Source: Proteus cibi (GTDB taxonomy: Bacteria > Pseudomonadota > Gammaproteobacteria > Enterobacterales > Enterobacteriaceae). From it: a DNA stretch of 64,000 bases. The stretch lies in NCBI RefSeq assembly GCF_003144405.1, contig NZ_PENW01000016.1, forward strand, positions 1-64,000, in the 5' to 3' direction. The position numbers were made by a program, and so were the translations under genes. Below, in pieces: positions 1-8,382 of this stretch. Within the stretch, counting starts at the first letter, position 1, and every line of letters starts with the position of its first letter. The notes under the pieces were generated by a model. That model was given only the letters and a program-made list of their open reading frames with translations. It searched no databases and was not told the DNA's origin.

Positions 1-80
1 AAAGGACTGAGTCCAGTTCAATACCGAACTCAGTCTTTACCTAACTAATTTAAACTGTCCAATAAATTGGGGTCAGTTCA
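1..80. mobile_element. Terminal end of an IS3-family-like insertion sequence (partial)
   Basis: The reverse complement of bases 52-80 starts TGAACTGACCCCAATTTATT and continues GGACAG. This resembles the terminal inverted repeats of IS150-group IS3 elements, which usually begin TG(T/A)ACTGACCCC and end with a GTTGGACAG-like block. Bases 4-38 hold a long imperfect hairpin (GACTGAG pairing with CTCAGTC), like the internal hairpins of such elements. The rest of the element would lie left of the window, and no transposase sequence is visible. Whether this is the left or right end, or a solo remnant, cannot be decided here. Confidence 0.45.
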
Positions 81-367
81 TTATGCTGGGTGTTTTTGTC
101 TCAGCTAAATATCTTTAAGCATAATTACAGCCATTTAGATGAATAAAACTACTGAAGGATCGTAAAACCATTGATTAACTATGCAATCTAATTTTAACTA
201 GAAACTAAAACTTAAATAAAACCAAGTAATTAACGTAAAAATATTTTGGAAAAGCGTTGATTTAAATAATTCGGCATGATAGAAATATCATGTAACATTT
301 AACCATCTTATATGAGGGTTCGGAGTATATCGTGCGGATGGTCTGTGCGATGAAAGAATAAATAATC
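81..367 (+). promoter_or_regulatory. Upstream region and leader of mdtJI, including a possible promoter
   Basis: No gene longer than a few codons is visible. A possible sigma-70 promoter is TTGATT at 257-262, then 17 bases, then TAGAAA at 280-285; the -10 is poor, so this is weak. A 7-codon ORF (338-361) ends just before the longer leader ORF at 368. Confidence 0.3.
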
Positions 368-466
368 ATGACTAGCGCCAAAAGCGTCAAAGTTAAACGT
401 TCTACCTATAAGTTATTCCTTTCTGCTATTTTATCCAGCGAACACTACTGGTGTGGCGCATTATAG
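368..466 (+). CDS. Candidate leader peptide upstream of mdtJI (MdtU-like), 32 aa
   Basis: An ATG at 368 opens 32 codons ending with TAG at 464-466, about 150 nt before the spermidine exporter gene mdtJ. The peptide starts MTSAKSVKVKRSTYKLFLSA and ends EHYWCGAL: a basic N-terminal half, then a hydrophobic stretch and an aromatic C-terminus, as expected of a nascent-chain sensor. In E. coli the mdtJI mRNA has a small upstream ORF, mdtU, needed for spermidine-dependent expression (established knowledge). I infer that this is the Proteus counterpart from position and peptide character, not from alignment. It lies in the same frame as mdtJ with no stop between 467 and 595. Its ribosome binding site is weak. 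Confidence 0.55.
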   Translation: MTSAKSVKVKRSTYKLFLSAILSSEHYWCGAL

Positions 467-482
467 AAACCTCTCATCTTAA

Positions 483-500
483 TTCCTGAGTTATCAGGAA
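483..500 (+). promoter_or_regulatory. Hairpin in the mdtJI leader
   Basis: TTCCTGA (483-489) and TCAGGAA (494-500) form a perfect 7-bp stem with a 4-nt loop, 16 nt after the stop of the leader ORF. No T-run follows, so it is not an intrinsic terminator. It may be part of a translation-dependent switch (inference). Confidence 0.4.
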
Positions 501-616
501 ACGACGTTGCCTTAACGTTCGGCTACTATTGCCGCCAGAAAGACTATCTACATATTCTCTATCTTCTGCGCAAGAAACGTTTTGGCGTATTTCGAATGTG
601 TATGAGAGATGAAAAA

Positions 617-1057
617 ATGATTTATTGGATATTTTTAGCATTAGCTATTGTTTGTGAAGTTATCGGTACTTTATCGATGAAGTACGCCAGTGTAAGCGGT
701 GGTTACACCGGTATGATAGTGATGTGGTTAATGATTGCCACTTCCTATATCTTTTTAGCTATAGCCGTTAAAAAAGTGGCATTAGGTGTAGCATATGCAC
801 TGTGGGAAGGTATTGGAATTGTCATTATTACGACATTCAGCGTTCTGTGGTTTGGTGAATCACTCTCACCATTAAAATTGGGTGGTCTAGCGATGTTAAT
901 TGCAGGGATCACACTTATCAAATCAGGTACTAAAAAATCGGCTGTTGCTAAGAAAACAACCGATTCCGTAAAAAGTATTGCCGGTAAAGCCAAGCACGTT
1001 GCCAGTGCCGTAAAAGGAGCGAATAAGCCAATTCCTACCAATATCAAGGAGGCTTAA
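617..1057 (+). CDS. mdtJ: Spermidine export protein MdtJ (SMR family)
   Basis: Small-multidrug-resistance subunit of the inner-membrane spermidine exporter MdtJI. Four hydrophobic helices fill the first ~105 residues. [20 protein letters not shown] aligns with the start of E. coli MdtJ, including the essential membrane Glu of TM1 (CEVIGT), and [10 protein letters not shown] is the conserved loop/TM3 motif. The protein is longer than E. coli MdtJ because of a Lys/Ala-rich C-terminal tail of about 35 residues. An upstream in-frame ATG at 596 exists, but 617 gives the family N-terminus; 602 is also possible. mdtI follows after 2 nt, so the two are co-transcribed, as expected for an obligate heterodimer. 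Confidence 0.93.
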   Translation: MIYWIFLALAIVCEVIGTLSMKYASVSGGYTGMIVMWLMIATSYIFLAIAVKKVALGVAYALWEGIGIVIITTFSVLWFGESLSPLKLGGLAMLIAGITLIKSGTKKSAVAKKTTDSVKSIAGKAKHVASAVKGANKPIPTNIKEA

Positions 1058-1059
1058 TT

Positions 1060-1392
1060 ATGTTAGCTCAATTTGAATGGTGGCATGGTGCGTTTCTAAT
1101 ACTTGCCGTAGTGCTTGAAATAGTCGCGAATATATTCTTAAAAATGTCTAATGGTTTTAGCCGAATGGGATTAGGAATATTATCACTATTTTGCGTATTA
1201 GGTGCCTTTAGTGCACTTGCAATGGCCGTCAAAGGGATAGAGCTTTCTGTTGCTTATGCACTTTGGGGAGCATTCGGAATTATTGCAACTATCGCCGCCG
1301 GTTGGATTTTATTTAATCAAAGACTTAATTATAAAGGATGGGGTGGAATTATATTATTACTGGTTGGTATGGTAATGATTAAATTTGCCTAA
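1060..1392 (+). CDS. mdtI: Spermidine export protein MdtI (SMR family)
   Basis: Partner subunit of MdtJ. It has 110 residues and four transmembrane helices. The TM1 Glu lies in [11 protein letters not shown], and [16 protein letters not shown] matches the SMR signature. Near-perfect co-linearity with E. coli MdtI supports function in proton-coupled spermidine export. A strong Shine-Dalgarno (AAGGAGG, 1047-1053) sits inside the end of mdtJ, giving tight coupling. A terminator follows at about 1466-1500. Confidence 0.95.
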   Translation: MLAQFEWWHGAFLILAVVLEIVANIFLKMSNGFSRMGLGILSLFCVLGAFSALAMAVKGIELSVAYALWGAFGIIATIAAGWILFNQRLNYKGWGGIILLLVGMVMIKFA

Positions 1393-1465
1393 ATCTTATT
1401 AACTTAATGAGTAATAAATTGATAAAGATAAAAATCTGATTATCACAGCAAAAGTAAGTTATATT

Positions 1466-1500
1466 AAAAAGCTGAGTTCTTTTGAATTCAGCTTTTTTTG
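1466..1500 (+). terminator. Intrinsic terminator of mdtJI
   Basis: AGCTGAGTTC and GAATTCAGCT (1470-1493) form a 10-bp stem with one G-T pair and a TTTT loop, followed by a T-run. Confidence 0.85.
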
Positions 1501-1540
1501 TTTTTATACTATTCTCTTAAAGCTTAAATAAGGAGAGTAC

Positions 1541-2413
1541 ATGAAACGGATATTAGTCGCTGGCGCAACAGGTTATTTGGGACGATTTCTTGTACAAGCA
1601 TTAAAAACACAAGGCTATTGGGTGCGTGTTTTAGTCAGAAACCACCCACAAGCAACACAGTTTACTGATGTTGATGATGTTTTTATTGGTGAAATAACAA
1701 AGCCTGAGCAATTAAAAAATAGCACAAAAGATATTGATTGCGTTATTTCTACAGTAGGGATCACTCGCCAAAAAGAGGGATTAACCTATATAGATGTTGA
1801 TTATCAAGCCAATAAAAATCTTCTTGAAGAAGCAATAAAGTCACAAGTTAAACAGTTTATTTATATCTCTGCTATTGATGGTGATAAATATCGACAATTA
1901 AAAATTTTTGAAGCTAAAGAGCGTTTTGTTGATAAATTAAAACAATCTAATTTGTCGTACTGTGTTATTCGACCCAATGGTTACTTTAGTGATATGGGCG
2001 ATTTTTTACAAATGGCGTCGTCTGGAAAAGTATATTTATTTGGCTCAGGAAAACAGCAAATAAACCCTATTTCTGGTAATGATCTAGCCCATTTTGTGGT
2101 GAAAATGATCGGAAATAATACAACAGAGATTTCTATTGGGGGACCTGATATTTTATCATTAAATCAGATAGCTGAACTTGCAGGTATTGCATTAAATAAA
2201 AAAATAAAGATTATTCACTTACCTGACGCATTAAGAAAAATAACCATTTTTACATTACGCCATTTTACTTCTCAAAAATTTTATGGACCTTTGGAGTTTT
2301 TCTTAACCTTTATGGGTGCGAGCCATATTGGTGAGGTTTATGGTGAGGAGCATTTATCAGACTACTATCTTGATTTAGCCAATAAACGAGATTCCAAAAA
2401 TAAGCACCCATAA
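1541..2413 (+). CDS. NAD(P)-binding SDR-type protein (NmrA/atypical SDR)
   Basis: A 290-residue protein with an N-terminal Rossmann fold: GATGYLGRFL near residue 8 is the GxxGxxG dinucleotide motif of atypical short-chain dehydrogenases. Later motifs include YISAIDGD (~residues 105-112) and YCVIRPNGYF (~145-154). It belongs to the extended/atypical SDR group that includes NmrA-like sensors and NDUFA9-like proteins. A typical YxxxK active site is not evident, so it may be a binding or regulatory protein. It has its own Shine-Dalgarno (AAGGAGA, ~1531). Its substrate is not predictable. It does not overlap the convergent yoaB, but the yoaB terminator falls at its 3' end. Confidence 0.8.
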   Translation: MKRILVAGATGYLGRFLVQALKTQGYWVRVLVRNHPQATQFTDVDDVFIGEITKPEQLKNSTKDIDCVISTVGITRQKEGLTYIDVDYQANKNLLEEAIKSQVKQFIYISAIDGDKYRQLKIFEAKERFVDKLKQSNLSYCVIRPNGYFSDMGDFLQMASSGKVYLFGSGKQQINPISGNDLAHFVVKMIGNNTTEISIGGPDILSLNQIAELAGIALNKKIKIIHLPDALRKITIFTLRHFTSQKFYGPLEFFLTFMGASHIGEVYGEEHLSDYYLDLANKRDSKNKHP

Positions 2414-2424
2414 AATTGGGTGCT
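2395..2424 (-). terminator. Intrinsic terminator of yoaB, overlapping the end of the SDR gene
   Basis: On the minus strand AGCACCCA and TGGGTGCT (2403-2424) form an 8-bp stem with a 6-nt loop, followed by TATTTTTGG. The T-run lies inside the last codons of the convergent SDR gene. Confidence 0.7.
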
Positions 2425-2437
2425 CAGTCTAGTGTCG

Positions 2438-2782
2438 TTATAGGGCTGCAATAATTTTAATTTCAACTTTATATTCTGGGTGCATTAATTGTGCTTGCAC
2501 AGTACAACGCACTGGTGCGCTACCTTTGGCAACCCATGCATCCCATGCTTTATTCATACCTTCAAAATCGGCTTTATCAGCTAAAAAAATTGTTGCATCA
2601 AGAATTTTAGTTTTATCAGAACCTACACGTTGTAACAAAACGTCAATTGCCGCTAATGTGTCTGCTGTTTGTTCAATGATATCGCCTGCTAAATTTTCTG
2701 GCACTGCAGTGTAATAAATGGTGTCGTTATGAATTACGGCTTCAGACCAGCGATCTTCAGGGTCGATACGTTTAATTGTCAT
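2438..2782 (-). CDS. yoaB: RidA-family protein YoaB
   Basis: A 114-residue YjgF/YER057c/UK114 (RidA) family protein. Family hallmarks are the central DATIFLADKADFEGMNKAWDA region and the C-terminal APVRCTVQAQL, which carries the Arg used by active RidA proteins to bind the 2-imino acid carboxylate. RidA itself deaminates reactive enamine/imine intermediates. YoaB is a paralogue whose exact substrate is unproven. It is divergent from helicase gene yoaA, as in E. coli. The Shine-Dalgarno AGGAG lies just upstream on the minus strand. Confidence 0.9.
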   Translation of the reverse strand: MTIKRIDPEDRWSEAVIHNDTIYYTAVPENLAGDIIEQTADTLAAIDVLLQRVGSDKTKILDATIFLADKADFEGMNKAWDAWVAKGSAPVRCTVQAQLMHPEYKVEIKIIAAL

Positions 2783-2867
2783 TATGAGTTCTCCTTTGTA
2801 TTAACGGCATAGGTGGTACTTTGGGTTATCCACTGGCATAATTTACGTCTTATTTTATAAAAAGAGT

Positions 2868-4811
2868 ATGCCTGTGTCAGACGATTTTGCAGAAAACGGG
2901 ATTTTAACCCGAACGATCCCAGGATTTCATCCCCGTGAAGCTCAACGACAAATGGCGAAATCAATAGCGGAAGTTATTGATAAGCAGGGTGTGCTTATCG
3001 CTGAAGCGGGTACAGGTACAGGAAAAACCTATGCTTATCTTGTACCCGCGTTGCGTTCAGGTAAAAAGACTATTATCTCAACAGGCTCTAAAGCCTTGCA
3101 AGATCAGTTATATAGTCGAGATTTACCTACGATCATTGAAGCGATTAATTATGATGGTAATACGGCGCTATTAAAAGGGCGTTCTAACTATCTCTGTTTA
3201 GAACGACTCGATCAGCAAATGCTCAGTGGGGGTGATCTTGAAGCTGAAGTGTTGTCTGATGTCATGTATGTACGCCAATGGTCAACACAGACTGAAGATG
3301 GTGATGTTAGCCGTTGTCATAGTGTTGCGGAAGATAGCCGCGTTTGGCCTTTAGTGACAAGCACTAACGATAACTGTTTAGGAAGTGATTGCCCTCGCTA
3401 TAAAGAGTGTTATGTCCTAAGTGCACGTAAAAAAGCCATGGATGCGGATATTGTGGTGGTTAATCACCATTTATTTATGGCGGATACTGTCGTTAAAGAT
3501 ACCGGTTTTGGTGAGCTAATTCCGGAAGCTGAAATTATGATCTTTGATGAAGCCCATCAAATTCCAGATATCGCTAGCCACTATTTTGGTCAACAACTTA
3601 CTAGTAGACAGCTTTTTGATCTCGCTAGAGATATGACCGTGGCTTATCGCACAGAAGTCCGTGATCAAATTCAGTTGCAAAAAAGTGCTGATAGATTAAC
3701 GCAAATGGTGATGGATTTTCGCTTAGCATTAGGTGAAACGGGGTATCGAGGAAATTTACGGGAGCTATTGCAAGGGGGGGAAACAAAACGGTTTCTGACC
3801 TTACTGGATGATGCTCTAGAGCTGAGTTATGACGTAATGAAACTTTCGTTAGGGCGAAGCCAATTACTTGATAGTGCTTTTGAGCGAGCCACCGTTTATC
3901 GCAATCGCTTAAAACGCCTGATCGACACCACAATTCCGGGTTATAGCTACTGGTTTGAAAGTTATGGTCGCCATTTCTTATTAGCGATTACGCCACTCTC
4001 CGTTGCGGATAAATTTCGCGAATTAATCAAATCACATAAAAGCAGTTGGGTGTTTACCTCGGCAACCCTTTCTGTGAATGAGCAGATGTCTTATTACACA
4101 GACCGTTTGGGGTTAGAAAATGCGACCACATTGATTTTAAACAGTCCGTTTGATTATCAACATCAGACGTTACTCTGTGTACCACGTTATTTGCCCCCAT
4201 TAAATCAACCTTATACGGCAAAACGTTTAGCCACTATGCTCACGCCTGTTATTTTAAAAAACCAAGGTCGCTGTTTTTTCCTCTGTACTTCACATGCCAT
4301 GATGCGGGGGCTTGCTGAAGAGTTTAAAGCCAGTTTGCCATTACCCGTATTGATGCAAGGTGAAATGAGTAAAACACAATTACTGCAAAAGTTTGTCTCA
4401 TCAGGCAACGCGCTTTTAGTGGCGACCCAAAGTTTTTGGGAAGGTGTTGATGTACGTGGCGATACACTGTCTTGTGTGATTATTGATAAATTACCTTTTA
4501 CAGCACCTGATGATCCTCTATTAAGGGCTCGTATTGAAGATTGTGAGTTGCGGGGCGGAGATGCCTTTAGAGATGTTCAAATTCCTGATGCTGTGATTAG
4601 CTTAAAACAAGGCGTTGGGCGATTAATTCGTGATGTGCATGATTATGGCGCTATTATAGTTTGTGATGATAGGTTGGTTTCTCGTGCATATGGCGAGGTT
4701 TTTTTGAGTAGTTTGCCACCCTCACCACGGACACGTTCACTCGAAAAAACAATGAAATTTTTGAGCCAACGCGCGCAGCAGAATGAAATACAAGAAATAT
4801 CGGATTCATAA
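2868..4811 (+). CDS. yoaA: ATP-dependent DNA helicase YoaA (DinG/XPD-like)
   Basis: A 647-residue superfamily 2 helicase of the XPD/DinG iron-sulfur group, co-linear with E. coli YoaA (about 636 aa). Walker A GTGTGKT is at residues 48-54, the DEAH box lies in MIFDEAHQ, and motif VI is QGVGRLIRD. Cysteines in YLCLER and around NCLGSDCPRYKECY can ligate the 4Fe-4S cluster that marks this group. E. coli YoaA binds the HolC (chi) clamp-loader subunit and helps repair replication-blocking damage (known for E. coli). I see no convincing LexA box in the short intergenic region to yoaB. tsaB lies downstream on the same strand. Confidence 0.95.
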   Translation: MPVSDDFAENGILTRTIPGFHPREAQRQMAKSIAEVIDKQGVLIAEAGTGTGKTYAYLVPALRSGKKTIISTGSKALQDQLYSRDLPTIIEAINYDGNTALLKGRSNYLCLERLDQQMLSGGDLEAEVLSDVMYVRQWSTQTEDGDVSRCHSVAEDSRVWPLVTSTNDNCLGSDCPRYKECYVLSARKKAMDADIVVVNHHLFMADTVVKDTGFGELIPEAEIMIFDEAHQIPDIASHYFGQQLTSRQLFDLARDMTVAYRTEVRDQIQLQKSADRLTQMVMDFRLALGETGYRGNLRELLQGGETKRFLTLLDDALELSYDVMKLSLGRSQLLDSAFERATVYRNRLKRLIDTTIPGYSYWFESYGRHFLLAITPLSVADKFRELIKSHKSSWVFTSATLSVNEQMSYYTDRLGLENATTLILNSPFDYQHQTLLCVPRYLPPLNQPYTAKRLATMLTPVILKNQGRCFFLCTSHAMMRGLAEEFKASLPLPVLMQGEMSKTQLLQKFVSSGNALLVATQSFWEGVDVRGDTLSCVIIDKLPFTAPDDPLLRARIEDCELRGGDAFRDVQIPDAVISLKQGVGRLIRDVHDYGAIIVCDDRLVSRAYGEVFLSSLPPSPRTRSLEKTMKFLSQRAQQNEIQEISDS

Positions 4812-4903
4812 TAGCGATCGCACAGAATGTGTGTTTATTCTGTTGAACACTATTATGATATTATTCTTCCTCTTTTAATTATCGAATTTGCCGGAGTTAT
4901 GGC

Positions 4904-5605
4904 GTGTCACTGCGAATTTTAGCAATTGATACTGCAACAGAATCTTGTTCAGTTGCAGTTTGGAATGAAGGCGTTGTTGCTTCACGTTTTGAAATCTCAC
5001 CTCGTGAACATACACAAAAGATTTTACCTATGGTGAAAAGCGCCTTAGAAGAAGCGAACATGACATTGCAATCATTAGATGCACTTGCTTTTGGACGAGG
5101 CCCTGGAAGTTTTACAGGCGTTCGCATTGGTGTGGGGGTTGCACAAGGTATTGCGTTAGGTGCCGAGTTACCCATGGTAGGTATTTCCTCACTTGCCACA
5201 ATGGCTGAAGGTGTTTTTAGAACCACGGGTATTAAACAAGTTCTCGTGGCAATCGATGCGCGGATGGGTGAAATTTATTGCGCTCAATATCAGCGTAATG
5301 ATGCAGGTGCTTGGGTGGGGGAAGACACTGAAGCGGTGATGAAACCTGAGCAATTTATTGAAGCATTACAGTCAACAACGGGAACATGGGCAATAGCGGG
5401 CACAGGCTGGCAAGCTTACCCTGATTTAAAAGAGGCGCTTCCTTTCACGGTTGTTGAAACGGAGATTACGCTTCCTGCTGCACAAGATATGTTACCTCTC
5501 GCTGTAACGGCTTGGCATGAAGGCAAAGCAACTCAAGTTGAAGACGCTGAGCCGGTGTATTTACGTAATGAAGTGACGTGGAAAAAACTGCCCGGTCGTG
5601 AATAA
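4904..5605 (+). CDS. tsaB: tRNA threonylcarbamoyladenosine biosynthesis protein TsaB
   Basis: A 233-residue ASKHA-fold protein. [16 protein letters not shown] at the N-terminus and [13 protein letters not shown] near residue 65 are diagnostic of TsaB (YeaZ). It partners with TsaD and TsaE to make the universal t6A37 modification of ANN-decoding tRNAs. It is essential in E. coli. The start is GTG at 4904, preceded by CCGGAG; the nearby ATG at 4899 is in another frame and stops after seven codons. The order yoaA-tsaB-yeaY-fadD matches E. coli. Confidence 0.96.
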   Translation: MSLRILAIDTATESCSVAVWNEGVVASRFEISPREHTQKILPMVKSALEEANMTLQSLDALAFGRGPGSFTGVRIGVGVAQGIALGAELPMVGISSLATMAEGVFRTTGIKQVLVAIDARMGEIYCAQYQRNDAGAWVGEDTEAVMKPEQFIEALQSTTGTWAIAGTGWQAYPDLKEALPFTVVETEITLPAAQDMLPLAVTAWHEGKATQVEDAEPVYLRNEVTWKKLPGRE

Positions 5606-5697
5606 ATTTATGAGTATCTATTAGAAGCCTAAGTGTAAAGCTAAGCTATAATATTATTATAGAGTAACGTTAATATTGACTTGCAATGAGGTGGTTT

Positions 5698-6294
5698 ATG
5701 AACAGACAATTAAACTACCGTTTGGTAAGCAAAGCGCTATTTCTATCTGGCGCTTTGTTTCTGGCGGGATGCGTCTCTATACCTGATTCAATAAAAGGTA
5801 CATCAGCAACGCCGGTGACTGATTTAAATGGCGTTTTTGTTGCTCCTGAGCTTTATATTGGCCAAGAAGGGCGTTTTGGTGGACGTGTGATTGATGTGAA
5901 AAATCTTCAATCATCAACACAGCTAGAAATTGCTGTTATGCCGCTTTCTCAATACGATGCCGCACCCGAATTGCGACAGCCTTCTATTGGGCGTCTCTAT
6001 GCTAATGTTATGCATTTCTTAGATCCTATTGATTACAAAAATCAGTATGTCACCGTTGTTGGTACTATCAAAGGCGTTGAATTTGGCAAAGTGGGAGAAG
6101 CCACTTATCCATTTTTACGTATCGATGTGACAGGTATGAAACGTTGGACACTGACACAGCAAGTCATTATGCCAGCACCTGTTATGACATGGGGATATTA
6201 TGGCGATGGTCCCTATTGGGGTTATCACCATGGATATGGCGGTTATGGTGGGTACCCGTATGGAACTGGTCAGGTTGTGCCCGTTTTAGAGTAA
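5698..6294 (+). CDS. yeaY: Slp-family outer membrane lipoprotein (YeaY-like)
   Basis: A lipoprotein precursor of 198 residues. The signal peptide ends in the lipobox LAGC with the lipidated Cys at residue 25. The body matches the Slp (starvation lipoprotein) family, and the synteny tsaB-yeaY-fadD identifies YeaY. The C-terminal tail is strongly Gly/Tyr/His-rich (GYYGDGPYWGYHHGYGGYGG), an unstructured extension. Start 5698 is chosen because the Shine-Dalgarno GAGGTGG (5688-5694) precedes it; the ATG at 5686 overlaps that Shine-Dalgarno. A TATAAT at 5647-5652 is a plausible -10 element. The molecular role of the family is unknown. Confidence 0.9.
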   Translation: MNRQLNYRLVSKALFLSGALFLAGCVSIPDSIKGTSATPVTDLNGVFVAPELYIGQEGRFGGRVIDVKNLQSSTQLEIAVMPLSQYDAAPELRQPSIGRLYANVMHFLDPIDYKNQYVTVVGTIKGVEFGKVGEATYPFLRIDVTGMKRWTLTQQVIMPAPVMTWGYYGDGPYWGYHHGYGGYGGYPYGTGQVVPVLE

Positions 6295-6420
6295 AAAATG
6301 GGTATTGGATTGCATGACGATATAATATTTTATCTCCATTCATGTGAAACGGTGTATAATCAATATCTATAATATATTAGGTAACTATCTAATAGAGTTA
6401 TTAAAGTTGCATAAAAATAA

Positions 6421-6452
6421 AAGAGAGGGCGGTTTTGACCGCCTTCTTTTTT
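6421..6452 (+). terminator. Intrinsic terminator after yeaY
   Basis: GGCGGT and ACCGCC (about 6428-6443) pair with a TTTG loop and are followed by TTCTTTTTTG. Confidence 0.8.
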
Positions 6453-6514
6453 GTTAATCTAAAAATAAAATATTTAGTGACGCACTTCGCATCTTCACAA
6501 TAGAAAATTGTTTG

Positions 6515-6532
6515 TGCTGGTAGGATGAGTTA
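6515..6532 (+). promoter_or_regulatory. Candidate FadR operator upstream of fadD
   Basis: TGCTGGTAGGATGAGTTA has the half-site CTGGT and a degenerate partner, and resembles the FadR site of E. coli fadD as I remember it. It lies about 65 nt before the fadD start. Acyl-CoA-responsive repression by FadR is the expected consequence (inference). Confidence 0.5.
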
Positions 6533-6595
6533 ATACTTTGTTAAAAATGAAACATAATATTAACCCGAGAAGTGCGATTAATCAGGAGTACTACT

Positions 6596-8284
6596 TTGGA
6601 AAAAGTCTGGCTTAAACGTTATCCGGCAGATGTTCCGGCTGAAATTGACCCGGACCGTTTTGCTTCTCTTGCTGAGATGCTTGAAAACGCTGTCGCAAAT
6701 TACGCAGATCAACCCGCCTTTATCAATATGGGCGAGGTCATGACTTATCGCAAACTTGAAGAGCGTAGCCGTGCTTTTGCAGCATACCTGCAAAATGGCT
6801 TAGGGTTAAAAAAAGGTGACCGTGTTGCCTTAATGATGCCTAATTTATTGCAATATCCTATCGCGCTTTTCGGTATTCTTCGTGCAGGCATGGTTGTCGT
6901 AAACGTAAACCCACTTTACACACCAAGAGAACTTGAACATCAATTAAATGACAGTGGTGCAAGTGCCATTGTAATCGTCTCTAACTTTGCGCATACGCTC
7001 GAAAAAATCGTGTTTAATACCAGCATTAAACACGTTATTTTAACCCGAATGGGTGATCAACTATCTCGTCCTAAAGCAACATTAGTTGACTTTGTTGTTA
7101 AATATATCAAACGATTAGTGCCTAAATACAACTTGCCTGATGCAATTTCATTTCGTAGAGCAATGCATTTTGGCTATCGTATGCAATATATTAAGCCTGA
7201 AATTACGGGAAAAGATTTAGCCTTCCTACAATACACCGGGGGAACAACGGGAATTGCGAAAGGTGCGATGTTAACGCATCGCAATATGTTGGCAAATCTT
7301 GAGCAAGCCAAAGCCGCTTATGTACCGGCACTAAATGTAGGTAAAGAGCTGGTGGTTACCGCGTTACCGCTCTATCACGTTTTTGCTTTAACTGTAAATT
7401 GCCTGCTCTTTATTGAAATTGGTGGTAAAAATTTACTTATTACCAATCCGCGTGATGTGAAAGGGACAGTTAAAGAACTAGGACGTTACCCTGTCACTGC
7501 AATTACTGGCGTAAATACTTTATTTAATGCTTGGTTACACAATCCAGAATTCCGTCAGCTTGATTTCTCCAAACTAAACCTCTCTGTTGGCGGTGGTATG
7601 CCTGTACAAAGTAGTGTAGCTAAAGAGTGGGAAGCGTTAACCGGTAAGCATTTGTTAGAAGGTTATGGCTTAACTGAATGCTCTCCGTTAGTCACGGGTA
7701 ACCCTTATAATCTGAAAAAATACAGTGGTAGCATTGGATTACCGGTGCCTTCAACCGACGTTAAGTTTATTGATGATGAAGGTAACGAAGTTGACCGCAC
7801 GGTAGGCGGTGAAATGTGGGTTCGTGGTCCTCAGGTTATGAAAGGTTATTGGAACCGCCCTGATGCAACGGATGAAGTCTTACACGATGGTTGGGTTGCA
7901 ACCGGTGATATTGCCACAATGGATGATGAAGGCTTTATTCGTATCATTGATCGCAAAAAAGATATGATCTTAGTTTCCGGTTTCAATGTATACCCTAATG
8001 AAGTGGAAGAGGTTGTCTCGGCGCATCCTAAGGTTTTAGAATCAGCGGCCATTGGTGTACCTAGCAAAAATTCGGGCGAAACGGTTAAAGTTTTCATTGT
8101 GAAGAAAGATCCATCATTAACAGAAGATGAGATAAAAACACACTGTCGTCGTTACCTAACAGGTTACAAGGTACCTAAAATTATTGAGTTTCGTGATGAA
8201 TTACCAAAATCAAATGTTGGTAAAATTTTACGCAGAGAGTTAAGAAATGAAGAAAAAGAGTTGAAAACCTCAACTGAATCTTGA
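6596..8284 (+). CDS. fadD: Long-chain fatty acid--CoA ligase FadD
   Basis: A 562-residue adenylate-forming enzyme that activates long-chain fatty acids at the inner membrane as they enter the cell, feeding beta-oxidation. The P-loop-like AMP-binding motif is [12 protein letters not shown] (about residue 213), followed by [10 protein letters not shown] and the C-terminal hinge and lysine region ([33 protein letters not shown]). I choose the TTG start at 6596: it has AGGAG seven nt upstream and gives a protein start ([13 protein letters not shown]) matching E. coli FadD, which also uses TTG. A GTG at 6572 is in frame but lies before the Shine-Dalgarno. A FadR-like site is upstream. Confidence 0.97.
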   Translation: MEKVWLKRYPADVPAEIDPDRFASLAEMLENAVANYADQPAFINMGEVMTYRKLEERSRAFAAYLQNGLGLKKGDRVALMMPNLLQYPIALFGILRAGMVVVNVNPLYTPRELEHQLNDSGASAIVIVSNFAHTLEKIVFNTSIKHVILTRMGDQLSRPKATLVDFVVKYIKRLVPKYNLPDAISFRRAMHFGYRMQYIKPEITGKDLAFLQYTGGTTGIAKGAMLTHRNMLANLEQAKAAYVPALNVGKELVVTALPLYHVFALTVNCLLFIEIGGKNLLITNPRDVKGTVKELGRYPVTAITGVNTLFNAWLHNPEFRQLDFSKLNLSVGGGMPVQSSVAKEWEALTGKHLLEGYGLTECSPLVTGNPYNLKKYSGSIGLPVPSTDVKFIDDEGNEVDRTVGGEMWVRGPQVMKGYWNRPDATDEVLHDGWVATGDIATMDDEGFIRIIDRKKDMILVSGFNVYPNEVEEVVSAHPKVLESAAIGVPSKNSGETVKVFIVKKDPSLTEDEIKTHCRRYLTGYKVPKIIEFRDELPKSNVGKILRRELRNEEKELKTSTES

Positions 8285-8312
8285 TACAACACTCAATAAC
8301 CTTTTTCAATTT

Positions 8313-8335
8313 CGCCGGTTTATACCGGCGTTTTT
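8313..8335 (+). terminator. Intrinsic terminator between fadD and rnd
   Basis: CGCCGGT and ACCGGCG form a 7-bp GC-rich stem with a TTAT loop, followed by TTTTTG. Confidence 0.85.
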
Positions 8336-8382
8336 GTGATTACATAAAAAGTCATTAGACATAAAAACAAGAGAAACCTGTT

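Noticed and set aside
2783-2867. LexA (SOS) box between yoaB and yoaA
   Set aside because: E. coli yoaA is reported as damage-inducible, but no CTGT-N8-ACAG is visible here.
4899-4922. ATG-started 7-codon frame overlapping the tsaB start
   Set aside because: Chance overlap with the Shine-Dalgarno-supported GTG start of tsaB; too short to support.
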